From UBA10649 sp964391765 (GTDB lineage Bacteria; Actinomycetota; Actinomycetes; S36-B12), in NCBI GenBank assembly GCA_964391765.1, contig CAYMNG010000054.1, forward strand, positions 1 to 17,516: a stretch of 17,516 bases of DNA, given 5' to 3'. Shown in pieces: positions 7,636 through 15,369 of the stretch. Every line of letters starts with the position of its first letter. Positions within the stretch are counted from its first letter, which is position 1. The notes beneath the pieces were generated by a model. It had not been told where the DNA came from. It saw nothing but the letters and a program-made list of their open reading frames with translations, and did no database searches. A program made the translations under genes and the position numbers.

Positions 7636-9286
7636 CAGGGTGCTGCCGGTCAGGGCGGCCACGGGGCCACGGCTGCGCTGCCGCGGCTGGCGGCAGGAGG
7701 GCCTGCTGCGCATGCTCGAGAACACCGTCCAGAACGGCGAACGACCCGAGGACCTCATCATCTACGCCGCCAGCGGTCAGGCCGCCCGGAACTGGCCCGC
7801 GTACTGGGCGATCGCCGACGCGCTGACCGACCTCGCCGACGACGAGACCCTCGTGGTGCAGTCGGGCAAGCCGGTGGCCCGGTTCCGCACGACGACCGCG
7901 AGCCCGCGCGTGGTCGTCGCGAACACGAACCTCGTCGGCGGATACGCGACCTGGGAGACGTTCTACGACCTGCGCGAACGGGGTCTGATCTCGTACGGCC
8001 AGTACACCGCCGGAGACTGGCAGTACATCGGCCAGCAGGGGATCGTCCAGACGACGTACGAGACGTTCACCGCCGTCGCGCACCGGCATTTCGGCGGATC
8101 CCTCGCCGGGCGACTGGTCGTGACGGCGGGCCTGGGCGGGATGGGCGGCGCGCAGCCGCTGTCGATCCGGTTGCACGGCGCCGTCGCGCTCGTCGTCGAG
8201 GTCGACGAGGCGAAGGTCGATCGACGGATCGCGTCGGGCTACCTCGACCGGAAGGCCGCCGACCTCGACGAGGCACTCGACGCGGCCCGCACGGCCGTGG
8301 CCGCCCGGTCGGCGCTGTCGATCGGCCTGGTCGGGAACGCCGCGGACGTCCTGCCCCGCATCCTCGAGTCGGGGATCGTCCCGGATGTCGTCACCGACCA
8401 GACCTCGGCGCACGACATGCGCGAGGGGTACGTCCCGTCCGGGCTGACGATGGCGCAGGTCGCCGACCTGCGCCGCACCGACCCGGCCGAATACGAGCGG
8501 CGCGCGCTGGCCACCGTCGCCCGCCACGTCGCGGCGATGGTCGACGCGCAGGACCGCGGCGCGGTCGTCTTCGAGTACGGGAACGCGATTCGGGCGCAGG
8601 CGCGGCGTGCGGGGTATTCGCGGGCCGAGGACTTCGACGGGTTCGTGAAGCTGTACGTGCGCCCGTACTTCTGTGTCGGCAAGGGTCCCTGTCGGTGGAT
8701 CGCGCTGTCGGGCGAGGCCACGGACATCGAGCGGATCGACGAAGCGATCCTGGCGCGGTTCGCCGAGGATCCCTCGATCACGAACTGGATCCGCGTCGCG
8801 ATGGAATCGGTTCCGCAGCAGGGGTTGCCGGCGCGCAGTTCGTGGTTCGGGTACGGCCAACGGCTCGAGTTCGGCCTGATGGTGAACGAGATGGTCGCCA
8901 GCGGCGTGCTCGCCGGCCCGATCGCGATGACGCGCGACCACCTGGACAGCGGCGCGGTCGCCCAACCGACCCGCGAGACCGAGGGCATGCTCGACGGCAG
9001 CGACGCCGTGGCGGACTGGCCGATCCTCAACGCACTCCTCAACGCCGCCGGCGGCGCCGACCTGGTCGCGGTGCACCAAGGCGGCGGCAGCGGGATGGGC
9101 GGGTCCATCTCGGCCGGTGTCACGTTGATCATCGACGGCACCGCGGAGTGTGCGCAGAAGCTGGGCCGGGTCCTTCGGACGGACCCGGGTATCGGCGTCA
9201 TCCGACACGCGGACGCCGGTTACGCCGACGCGCGCCGCGTCGTCGACTCCAGTGACCTGTCCGCGGTCCTCCTGGGGTCAGCGTGA
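7625..9286 (+). CDS. Urocanase (urocanate hydratase) family protein 1, divergent active site
   Basis: 553 residues from GTG at 7625, chosen because GAGGAGG lies about 6 bases upstream and the length then matches urocanases. Urocanase uses tightly bound NAD+ as an electrophile to add water to urocanate. The NAD-binding GLGGMGGAQP (169-178), GNAADVLP, TDQTSAHD, Cys350 in YVRPYFC, Arg323 in EYGNAIR and Arg450 in RETEGM are kept. Departures from the consensus as I know it are several. YGG becomes YAA (47-49), QMTAGSWIYIGSQG becomes QYTAGDWQYIGQQG, and DYGNN becomes EYGNA. GPFRW becomes GPCRW, SVASPN becomes AVAQPT, and LHHGGG becomes VHQGGG (Gln485). Retained fold and carboxylate-binding arginines indicate a propenoate-bearing heterocycle, but probably not plain urocanate. 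Its stop overlaps the CoA-transferase start as GTGA. Confidence 0.9.
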   Translation: MGVDRVLPVRAATGPRLRCRGWRQEGLLRMLENTVQNGERPEDLIIYAASGQAARNWPAYWAIADALTDLADDETLVVQSGKPVARFRTTTASPRVVVANTNLVGGYATWETFYDLRERGLISYGQYTAGDWQYIGQQGIVQTTYETFTAVAHRHFGGSLAGRLVVTAGLGGMGGAQPLSIRLHGAVALVVEVDEAKVDRRIASGYLDRKAADLDEALDAARTAVAARSALSIGLVGNAADVLPRILESGIVPDVVTDQTSAHDMREGYVPSGLTMAQVADLRRTDPAEYERRALATVARHVAAMVDAQDRGAVVFEYGNAIRAQARRAGYSRAEDFDGFVKLYVRPYFCVGKGPCRWIALSGEATDIERIDEAILARFAEDPSITNWIRVAMESVPQQGLPARSSWFGYGQRLEFGLMVNEMVASGVLAGPIAMTRDHLDSGAVAQPTRETEGMLDGSDAVADWPILNALLNAAGGADLVAVHQGGGSGMGGSISAGVTLIIDGTAECAQKLGRVLRTDPGIGVIRHADAGYADARRVVDSSDLSAVLLGSA

Positions 9287-10470
9287 CGGCGGCGAGCGAT
9301 CCGATGGCGATTCCCCCGGCACTGCAGGGAATCCGGGTACTCGACCTCGGCCGGATCCTGTCCGGGCCGTTCTGCGGACGGATCCTCGCCGACCTCGGTG
9401 CCGAAGTCATCAAGATCGAGCCGCCGGCCGGCGACGACGGACGGCACTTCGGGCCGTTCTACGACGGGCAGAGCAGCTACCACCGGCTGCTCAACCGCAA
9501 CAAGTACGGCATCGTCCTGGACCTGAAGGACCCGTCCCACCGTGAGACGCTGACGCAGTTGATCGCGCGTTCGGACGTGCTCGTCGAGAACTTCCGGCCC
9601 GGGGTGATGGCGCGGTTCGGCTTCTCGGCCGAGGAGATCGCGGCGATCAACCCGCGCATGATCGTCGTCAGCATCTCCGGGTTCGGGCAGACCGGTCCGC
9701 TGGCGGCCGCCCCGGCCTACGACCTCATCGTCCAGGCGATGTCCGGCCTGATGTCGGTGACCGGGAGTGAGGGCGGCGACCCGGCGCGCGTCGGCGTGAG
9801 CATCGGCGACATGGTGCCGGCGCTGTACGCGACGATCGCGGTGCTCGGTGCGCTGCGACAGCGCGACCTGACCGGGCGCGGTCAGCACATCGACGTCGCG
9901 ATGTTCGACAGCCTCGTGTCGTTGCTGGAGTCGGTGGGCATGCGAGCCCTGCACACCGACGACCCGGTCACGGCGACCGGGAGCCACCATGCGATCAGCG
10001 CGCCGTTCGGCACCTTCGCGACCGCCGACCACCCCGTCGCCATCGCGGTCGCGAACGATCCGCTGTTCGCCCGGCTCGCCGACGTCCTGGGCCGCCCCGG
10101 GTGGGTCGACGATCCGCGGTTCGCGACCGACGAGGAGCGCGGGCGGAACCGGCACGCGCTGCAGCAGGCGATCGAGGTCGAGCTGGCGGGGCGGACCCGG
10201 GACGAGGCGATCGCGATGCTCTCCGCCGCCGGGATCCCGTGCGGTCCGGTGTTGGGCGTGCGCGAGGTGCTCGAGCACGACCAGTCCGTGGCGCGTGGCC
10301 TGGTGCGGACCGAGGAGGACGGGTTCACGACGCTGGCGAACCCGTTCCACCTGGCCGGCCGGCCGGTGATCGACCGGCGCGCCCCGCTCCTGGCGGAGCA
10401 CGACGATCTCGTCGCCGGGTGGACCAGTGAGCCCACGCGGGTCGATCCGGATGGAGGGACGGGCCGGTGA
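9283..10470 (+). CDS. CaiB/BaiF (family III) CoA-transferase 1
   Basis: 395 residues from GTG at 9283, overlapping the upstream stop by 4 bases. An internal ATG at 9304 (Met8) is a possible alternative start. Family marks are GIRVLDLGRILSGPFCGRIL near the N-terminus, GAEVIKIEPPAGDDGR (39-54), LNRNKYGIVLDLKDP (70-84), AYDLIVQAMSGLM (145-157) and AGIPCGPV late in the protein. The catalytic aspartate that forms the acyl-anhydride intermediate is Asp176 in SIGDMVPALYA. Such enzymes move CoA from one carboxylic acid thioester to another without ATP. Coupled by overlaps to urocanase homologue 1 and to the acyl-CoA dehydrogenase, it most likely prepares the dehydrogenase substrate by passing CoA to the incoming acid. 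Donor and acceptor cannot be told from sequence. Confidence 0.94.
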   Translation: MTAASDPMAIPPALQGIRVLDLGRILSGPFCGRILADLGAEVIKIEPPAGDDGRHFGPFYDGQSSYHRLLNRNKYGIVLDLKDPSHRETLTQLIARSDVLVENFRPGVMARFGFSAEEIAAINPRMIVVSISGFGQTGPLAAAPAYDLIVQAMSGLMSVTGSEGGDPARVGVSIGDMVPALYATIAVLGALRQRDLTGRGQHIDVAMFDSLVSLLESVGMRALHTDDPVTATGSHHAISAPFGTFATADHPVAIAVANDPLFARLADVLGRPGWVDDPRFATDEERGRNRHALQQAIEVELAGRTRDEAIAMLSAAGIPCGPVLGVREVLEHDQSVARGLVRTEEDGFTTLANPFHLAGRPVIDRRAPLLAEHDDLVAGWTSEPTRVDPDGGTGR

Positions 10471-11633
10471 CGCACCTGACGGAGGAGGACACCAGGCAGT
10501 TCCGCCTGGTGCTGCGCGACTTCTGCCGCGATCACGTCATGCCCACCGCCGCGCAGCGCGACCGGGAGGCCCGCTACCCGACCGACGTCCTGGCCGGTCT
10601 GGCGGACCTCGGCGCACTGGGGATCACGGTCCCGGAGGAGTACGGCGGGCTCGGGCTGGGGATGTCGGTGCAGGTGCGGGCGATCGAGGACGTCGCCTAC
10701 GCCGACGCCTCGGTCGGATCGGTCCTCGCGGGGCACTACCTCGGGATGGAGGCCATCCGGCAGTTCGGCTCACCCGAGCAACGGCAGGCGTACCTGCCGG
10801 GTGTCGCCGACGGGACGTTCCGGTTCGCCTTCGCCCTGACCGAGCCGGATGCGGGCTCGGACATCAGCCGCGTGCGCACTCGCGCGGTGCGCACCGCCGG
10901 CCGGTGGGTCCTGTCTGGCACGAAGACCTTCATCAGCAACGCGCGCGAGTCGCAGGCGATGATCGTCTTCGCCAAGACCGACCCCGACGCCGGAATCCGC
11001 GGCCTGACGGCGTTCGTCGTCCCGACCGACGCGGCCGGGATCGAGTTCTCCCAGCCGATCGGCAAGCTCGGTATCCGGGGCGAGCACGCGTACGAGATCG
11101 CCCTCGACGGCGTCGTCGTCGACGACGCGGCGGTCCTCGGCGACGTAGGCGGCGGCTCGCGGATCGCGCTGGAGGTCCTCAACAGCGCGCGGATCGACGT
11201 GGCCGGAATCGCCAACGGGGTGGGTGCGCGGGCCCTGGACCTGGCGATGGCGCACGCCTCGACCCGCATCCAGTTCGACGGCCCGATCCGCGACCTCCAG
11301 GCGGTGGCGATGATGCTCGCCGAGATCGACGCCCTCGTGCAGTCCGGTCGCCTGCACGCGTACGACGCCGCGGCGATCCGGGATCGCGGCGAGGACGTGC
11401 GCCGCGCCGGCGCGCTCGCCAAGTACGTCGCGAGCGAGAACTGCTTCCAGGCCGTCGACCGCGCGCTGCAGATCCACGGCGGCTACGGATACAGCACCGA
11501 GACCGAGATCGAGCGGCTGTACCGCGACTGCCGGATCCTGCGGATCTACGAGGGCACGAACCAGATCCAGTTGCTCACCGTCTCGCGGCTGCTGGGCAGA
11601 CGGTTCGACGCCCTCGGGACACTGCGCGACTGA
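10467..11633 (+). CDS. Acyl-CoA dehydrogenase
   Basis: 388 residues from GTG at 10467 (GTGA overlap with the CoA-transferase stop), the normal length for the family. Domains in order: helical N-terminal domain with VPEEYGGLG, the beta domain with FALTEPDAGSD (FAD/substrate contact) and SGTKTFISNA, then the C-terminal helical domain with QIHGGYGY and IYEGTNQIQ. The catalytic base Glu362 is at the position used in short- and medium-chain enzymes. It abstracts the alpha proton while FAD takes the beta hydride, producing a 2,3-enoyl-CoA, and electrons leave through ETF. RIQFDGPI replaces the usual RxQFGxPI. Between two CoA-transferases and two urocanase homologues, its product is plausibly a urocanoyl-CoA-like thioester made from an imidazolylpropionyl-CoA. 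This placement is inferred from context, not seen in motifs. Confidence 0.94.
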   Translation: MTHLTEEDTRQFRLVLRDFCRDHVMPTAAQRDREARYPTDVLAGLADLGALGITVPEEYGGLGLGMSVQVRAIEDVAYADASVGSVLAGHYLGMEAIRQFGSPEQRQAYLPGVADGTFRFAFALTEPDAGSDISRVRTRAVRTAGRWVLSGTKTFISNARESQAMIVFAKTDPDAGIRGLTAFVVPTDAAGIEFSQPIGKLGIRGEHAYEIALDGVVVDDAAVLGDVGGGSRIALEVLNSARIDVAGIANGVGARALDLAMAHASTRIQFDGPIRDLQAVAMMLAEIDALVQSGRLHAYDAAAIRDRGEDVRRAGALAKYVASENCFQAVDRALQIHGGYGYSTETEIERLYRDCRILRIYEGTNQIQLLTVSRLLGRRFDALGTLRD

Positions 11634-11689
11634 CCCGCCGAGCCCGGGCGGACGACCGGACCCCTGACGGCACGACGAGAGGTACGACG

Positions 11690-13354
11690 ATGACGACGGC
11701 ACGAACGGTCCGCGCACCGCGCGGGGTCGAGCTCACCACCCGAGGGTGGGAGCAGGAGTCGGTCCTGCGCCTGCTCATGAACAACCTCGACCCCGAGGTC
11801 GCCGAACGCCCCGCCGACCTCGTCGTGTACGGCGGCAACGGCCGCGCGGTCAGGTCCTGGGCGGACTTCGACGTCATCGCGGCGGCCCTGCGCCGGCTCG
11901 CGGACGACGAGACGCTGCTCGTGCAGTCCGGCCGGGCCGCCGGCGTCTTCCGCACGCACCGATGGGCACCGCGCGTGCTGATCTCGAACGCGCTGATCGT
12001 CCCGGAGTGGGCGAACCTGGCGGAGTTCCGCCGACTCGAGGACGCGGGCCTGACGATGTTCGGCCAGATGACCGCCGGGGGCTGGGCCTACATCGGGTCG
12101 CAGGGGATCCTGCAGAGCACGTTCGAGACGTTCGCCGCGGTGTCGGACAAGCGGTTCGGCGGGACCCTCGCGGGGACGTTGACGGTCACGTCCGGCCTGG
12201 GCGGGATGGGCGGCGCCCAGCCGCTGGCGATCACGATGAACGGGGGTGTCGCGCTGTGCGTCGAGGTCGACCAGGCGAAGATCACCCGACGGATGGACCT
12301 CGGCTACCTGCAGCGCCAGGCCGCGGACATCGACGACGCCGTGGCCCAGGTCGTCGAAGCCCGCGGGCAGCGCCGCGCGCTGTCGATCGGTCTGTGCGGC
12401 AACGCGGCGCAGGTCCTGCCCGAACTCGTCGCGCGCGGCGTGCCGATCGACATCGCGACCGACCAGACCTCCGCGCACAACCCGCTGCTGTACGTGCTGC
12501 CGGGACTGTCCGTGGTGCAGGCCGAGGAGCTGCGGGTCAGCGACCCGGAGCACTACGTCGCGCGGGCGCGCGAGGCGATGGCCGACCACGTCGAAGCGCT
12601 CGTGACGCTGCTCGACCACGGCGCGGAGGTCTTCGAGTACGGCAACGGGATCCGGGTCGAAGCCGAACTCGGCGGCTGCAAGCGCGCCTTCGACTACCCG
12701 GGCTTCATCCTCGCCTACATCCGGCCGCTGTTCTGCGACGCGAAGGGGCACTGCCGATGGATCGCGCTGTCCGGCGATCCGGCCGACATCGCGACGATCG
12801 ACGAGGCGATGCTCGCGGAGTTCTCGGACAGTCGCTCGATCACGCGCTGGCTGCGTCTGGCGCGTGAACACGTTCGCCCGCAGGGTCTTCCGGCGCGCAC
12901 GTGCATGCTCGGGCAGGGGGAGCGCGAGCGGGCCGGGCTGCTGATCAACGACCTCGTCCGCACCGGGAAGGTCAGCGCGCCGCTGGCCCTGGGGCGCGAG
13001 CACCTCGATGCGGGTTCGGTGGCCTCGCCGTACCGCGAGACCGAGTCGATGGCCGACGGCAGCGACGCGATCGCGGACTGGCCGGTGCTCAACGCGTTGC
13101 TGAACGCCTCGAGCGGGTCGACGTGGGTGGCGATCCAGCACGGCGGGGGGACGGGCATCGGCCGGTCGGTGCACACCGGGATGGTCGTCGTCGCCGACGG
13201 CACGGACCTTGCGGCGGAACGGATCTCACGGGTCATGACGAACGATCCGGCGAGTGGCATCATCCGGCACGCGGACGCCGGATACCCGCGGGCCGTCGAG
13301 GCGCTGGGCGAGTACGGGATCGACGCGCCGTACCTGCAGCGGACGAGCCGATAG
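11690..13354 (+). CDS. Urocanase (urocanate hydratase) family protein 2
   Basis: 554 residues from ATG at 11690, preceded by GAGAGG; the open frame upstream overlaps the dehydrogenase gene and is not coding. It is closer to the classical sequence than homologue 1. LLMNNLDPEVAERP, VYGG (46-49), GQMTAGGWAYIGSQG, GLGGMGGAQP (169-178), GNAAQVLPELV, Cys349 in IRPLFC and SGDPADI are all present. Departures are MYGQM to MFGQM (Phe124), DYGNN to EYGNG, GPFRW to GHCRW, SPNRE to SPYRE (Tyr448), TSAHD to TSAHN, and LHHGGG to IQHGGG (Gln483). The histidine lost here is the neighbour of the one lost in homologue 1. NAD+-dependent hydration of a urocanate analogue is likely. It starts 56 bases after the dehydrogenase stop and ends 22 bases before CoA-transferase 2. 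Confidence 0.91.
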   Translation: MTTARTVRAPRGVELTTRGWEQESVLRLLMNNLDPEVAERPADLVVYGGNGRAVRSWADFDVIAAALRRLADDETLLVQSGRAAGVFRTHRWAPRVLISNALIVPEWANLAEFRRLEDAGLTMFGQMTAGGWAYIGSQGILQSTFETFAAVSDKRFGGTLAGTLTVTSGLGGMGGAQPLAITMNGGVALCVEVDQAKITRRMDLGYLQRQAADIDDAVAQVVEARGQRRALSIGLCGNAAQVLPELVARGVPIDIATDQTSAHNPLLYVLPGLSVVQAEELRVSDPEHYVARAREAMADHVEALVTLLDHGAEVFEYGNGIRVEAELGGCKRAFDYPGFILAYIRPLFCDAKGHCRWIALSGDPADIATIDEAMLAEFSDSRSITRWLRLAREHVRPQGLPARTCMLGQGERERAGLLINDLVRTGKVSAPLALGREHLDAGSVASPYRETESMADGSDAIADWPVLNALLNASSGSTWVAIQHGGGTGIGRSVHTGMVVVADGTDLAAERISRVMTNDPASGIIRHADAGYPRAVEALGEYGIDAPYLQRTSR

Positions 13355-13376
13355 CGACAGGGGAGGAGACGACACC

Positions 13377-14501
13377 ATGGGAACCTTCGACCTGCGGTCG
13401 GTCCGGATCGTCGAGTTCGGGCACTACATCGCCGCGCCGTTCTGCACCCAGATCCTCGCCGACCAGGGCGCGGAGGTGATCAAGGTCGAACCGCCCGACG
13501 GCGACACGAGCCGGTCGACCGAGCACATGTCGTACAACGACATCTACTTCCACTCGCTCAACCGCAACAAGCGCAGTGTGATGATGGACCTCAAGGATCC
13601 CGACGCCATGGCGCGGCTCGAGCCGCTGCTGCGGTCGGCGGACGTGCTGGTGACCAACTACGCCGTCGGCGTCCCGGACAAGCTCGGCTTCGGCTACGAG
13701 CAGATCCGGCAGATCAACCCGCAGATCGTCTACGTGCACGCCAGCGGCTTCGGCACCGACAGCCCGTACGCGCGACGACCGGCGTTCGACGGGATCATCC
13801 AGGCGATGTCGGGGCTGATGCACCTGACCGGCGAGCCGGACGGCCAGCCCATGCAGGCCGGGATCTTCATCCCCGACCACGTGACGGGCCTGTATGCGGC
13901 GCTCGCGGTCATGTTCGGCCTGGCCCGCCGCGAGGCGACCGGGGAGGGGTCCTACACCGACCTGAGCATGCTCGACTGCATGTTCTCGCTCCTGGGACCC
14001 GCGGTCGCCGAGGTCGTGCAGTTGGGGACGAGTCCGAAGCGCGTGGGCAGCAAGGTCCGTCGGTCGTTCGCCGGCACCTACGACGCCAGCGACGGCTACG
14101 TCTACATGGCGCCGATGTCCGCTCGCATGTGGGCCGGCCTGGCGGAGATGATCGGGCAGCCGGACCTGGTCGACTTCTTCCCGGCCCAGTCGGCCCCCGA
14201 CTCCCGGCTGGCGAACCGCCCCGCCCTCGACGCGACGATCAACGCGTGGACCTCGCGGCGCACCGTCGACGAACTGGTCCACGCGCTGTCGGCGGCGGGC
14301 ATCCCGTGCAGTCGGATCTTCGCCCTCGACGAGCTCATCGGCGACGAGCACATCGCCCGGCGGGGGATGGTCCGGCGGATCCCGCACCTGTCCGGAGCCG
14401 GCGAGGTGGTCGTCGCCGGCTCGCCGTTGCGGGTGCTCGGCGATCCGTACGCGGTGCCGCCGCCGGCGATCGGCCAGGACACCGCCGACCTGCTGGGGTA
14501 G
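13377..14501 (+). CDS. CaiB/BaiF (family III) CoA-transferase 2
   Basis: 374 residues from ATG at 13377, with GGGGAGGAG about 7-8 bases upstream. It shares the family layout with transferase 1: VRIVEFGHYIAAPFCTQILA, GAEVIKVEPPDGD (31-43), LNRNKRSVMMDLKDP (61-75), FDGIIQAMSGLM and AGIPCSRI. The catalytic aspartate is Asp167 in FIPDHVTGLYAA. The two are clearly different in sequence, so this is not a recent duplication, and different acyl partners are likely. It closes the plus operon. A working idea is that it returns CoA from the unsaturated product to a fresh substrate molecule, freeing a carboxylate for the urocanase step. The sequence does not show which of the two transferases would do so. 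Confidence 0.93.
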   Translation: MGTFDLRSVRIVEFGHYIAAPFCTQILADQGAEVIKVEPPDGDTSRSTEHMSYNDIYFHSLNRNKRSVMMDLKDPDAMARLEPLLRSADVLVTNYAVGVPDKLGFGYEQIRQINPQIVYVHASGFGTDSPYARRPAFDGIIQAMSGLMHLTGEPDGQPMQAGIFIPDHVTGLYAALAVMFGLARREATGEGSYTDLSMLDCMFSLLGPAVAEVVQLGTSPKRVGSKVRRSFAGTYDASDGYVYMAPMSARMWAGLAEMIGQPDLVDFFPAQSAPDSRLANRPALDATINAWTSRRTVDELVHALSAAGIPCSRIFALDELIGDEHIARRGMVRRIPHLSGAGEVVVAGSPLRVLGDPYAVPPPAIGQDTADLLG

Positions 14502-14539
14502 CCGGGCCACTGCGCCGGGCCACGACGCCGGACCACGAC
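14501..14539 (+). repeat. Three tandem imperfect 13-base repeats
   Basis: Units are GCCGGGCCACTGC, GCCGGGCCACGAC and GCCGGACCACGAC, back to back from the last base of the CoA-transferase 2 stop codon. They fill most of the 50-base convergent gap with the hydrolase gene. No run of T follows on either strand, so it is not a clear intrinsic terminator. A fourth unit decays after GCCG at 14540. Confidence 0.75.
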
Positions 14540-14551
14540 GCCGCGGCGGTG

Positions 14552-15340
14552 TCAGGGGTGCTGGTCGGCCTCGGCGAGGAACGCGAGCACGAGCGCGTTC
14601 CACTCGGCGGGTCGCTCCCAGTGCGCGACATGGCCGCTGCGCTCGACGACGGCGAACCGCGACCCGGGGACGGCGTCGGCGAGCCGGCGGATGAGGAACG
14701 CCGGCGTCAGCAGGTCCGCGTCGCCGGCGACGAACAGCGACGGCACGGTCAGCCGCGCGAGATCGGCGAGGTGGACCGGCCTGCGCGCGGGGACCGCGAG
14801 GTCGGCCGGCTGCGCGCGGGCGGCGATCGCCTCCCACCGCGTGGTTCCCTCGGGGTCGAGGGCGCGGTACGTCGGCGACAGTTCCCGCTCGGCGGCGGGC
14901 AGTCCCATGACCGTGGCGGTCCACAGTCGGGCCCGCAGGTCGTCGGGGAACCCGTCGACGACCGCGCCGTGACCGTTGGTCACCGTCAGGCTGGCGACGC
15001 GATCGCGGTGATGGACGGCGACCTCGACGGCGTCGGCCGCCCCCAGCGCGTGACCGACGACGTGGACGCGGTCCAGGCCGAGTGCGTCGAGCAGGGCGAG
15101 GACGTCGCCGGCGTTGCTGCCGGTGGGCGGCTCGTGCGCCACCGAGCGGCCGGCTCCGCGACGGTCCAGGCGCACGACGCGGTGGCCCGCGGCCGGGAAG
15201 GCGGTCCGTTGGTGGTGCCAGACCGCGCTGGTTCCGCTCATTCCGTGGATGAACAGCACGGTGCTCGCGGGCCCACCCGCATCGACCGCCGCCGTGTCCG
15301 CGTACCAGAGCGACGCGCCGGGGACCTGCACCGTCGCCAT
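14552..15340 (-). CDS. Alpha/beta hydrolase fold protein, RutD-like, nucleophile Ser replaced by Ala
   Basis: 262 residues from ATG at 15340, with a GAGG about 8 bases upstream. The fold is shown by FIHGMSG (oxyanion loop, 30-36), LDRRGAGRS, the nucleophile elbow VVGHALGA (94-101), VAGDADLLTP (204-213) and RSGHVAHWERP (His237). Acid and histidine of the triad are present, but the elbow carries Ala98 where serine is expected. As I recall, RutD of the uracil Rut pathway has the same GHALGA elbow and a similar following stretch. RutD accelerates breakdown of aminoacrylate/carbamate-type intermediates. A role in cleaving a nitrogen-containing intermediate of the heterocycle pathway fits, but a general hydrolase with altered chemistry is equally possible. 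It lies 29 bases after the MDR reductase stop, in the same operon. Confidence 0.87.
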   Translation of the reverse strand: MATVQVPGASLWYADTAAVDAGGPASTVLFIHGMSGTSAVWHHQRTAFPAAGHRVVRLDRRGAGRSVAHEPPTGSNAGDVLALLDALGLDRVHVVGHALGAADAVEVAVHHRDRVASLTVTNGHGAVVDGFPDDLRARLWTATVMGLPAAERELSPTYRALDPEGTTRWEAIAARAQPADLAVPARRPVHLADLARLTVPSLFVAGDADLLTPAFLIRRLADAVPGSRFAVVERSGHVAHWERPAEWNALVLAFLAEADQHP

Positions 15341-15369
15341 GGGCGCTGCCTCGCCGAGTGCCGGACCGA

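Noticed and set aside
7550..9208. Minus-strand frame of 552 codons
   Set aside because: Mirror of urocanase homologue 1; no motif, no ribosome site, biased composition.
11546..13174. Minus-strand frame of 542 codons
   Set aside because: Mirror of urocanase homologue 2 with the same shadow composition.
6280..14501. Ordinary histidine-utilisation (hut) operon
   Set aside because: Histidase, formiminoglutamase and a HutC-type gene are absent, urocanase is doubled and altered, and acyl-CoA enzymes are woven into the same overlapping transcript.
13260..14924. Minus-strand frame of 554 codons across the convergent junction
   Set aside because: Covers CoA-transferase 2 in antisense and the hydrolase in a wrong frame; no recognisable domain.
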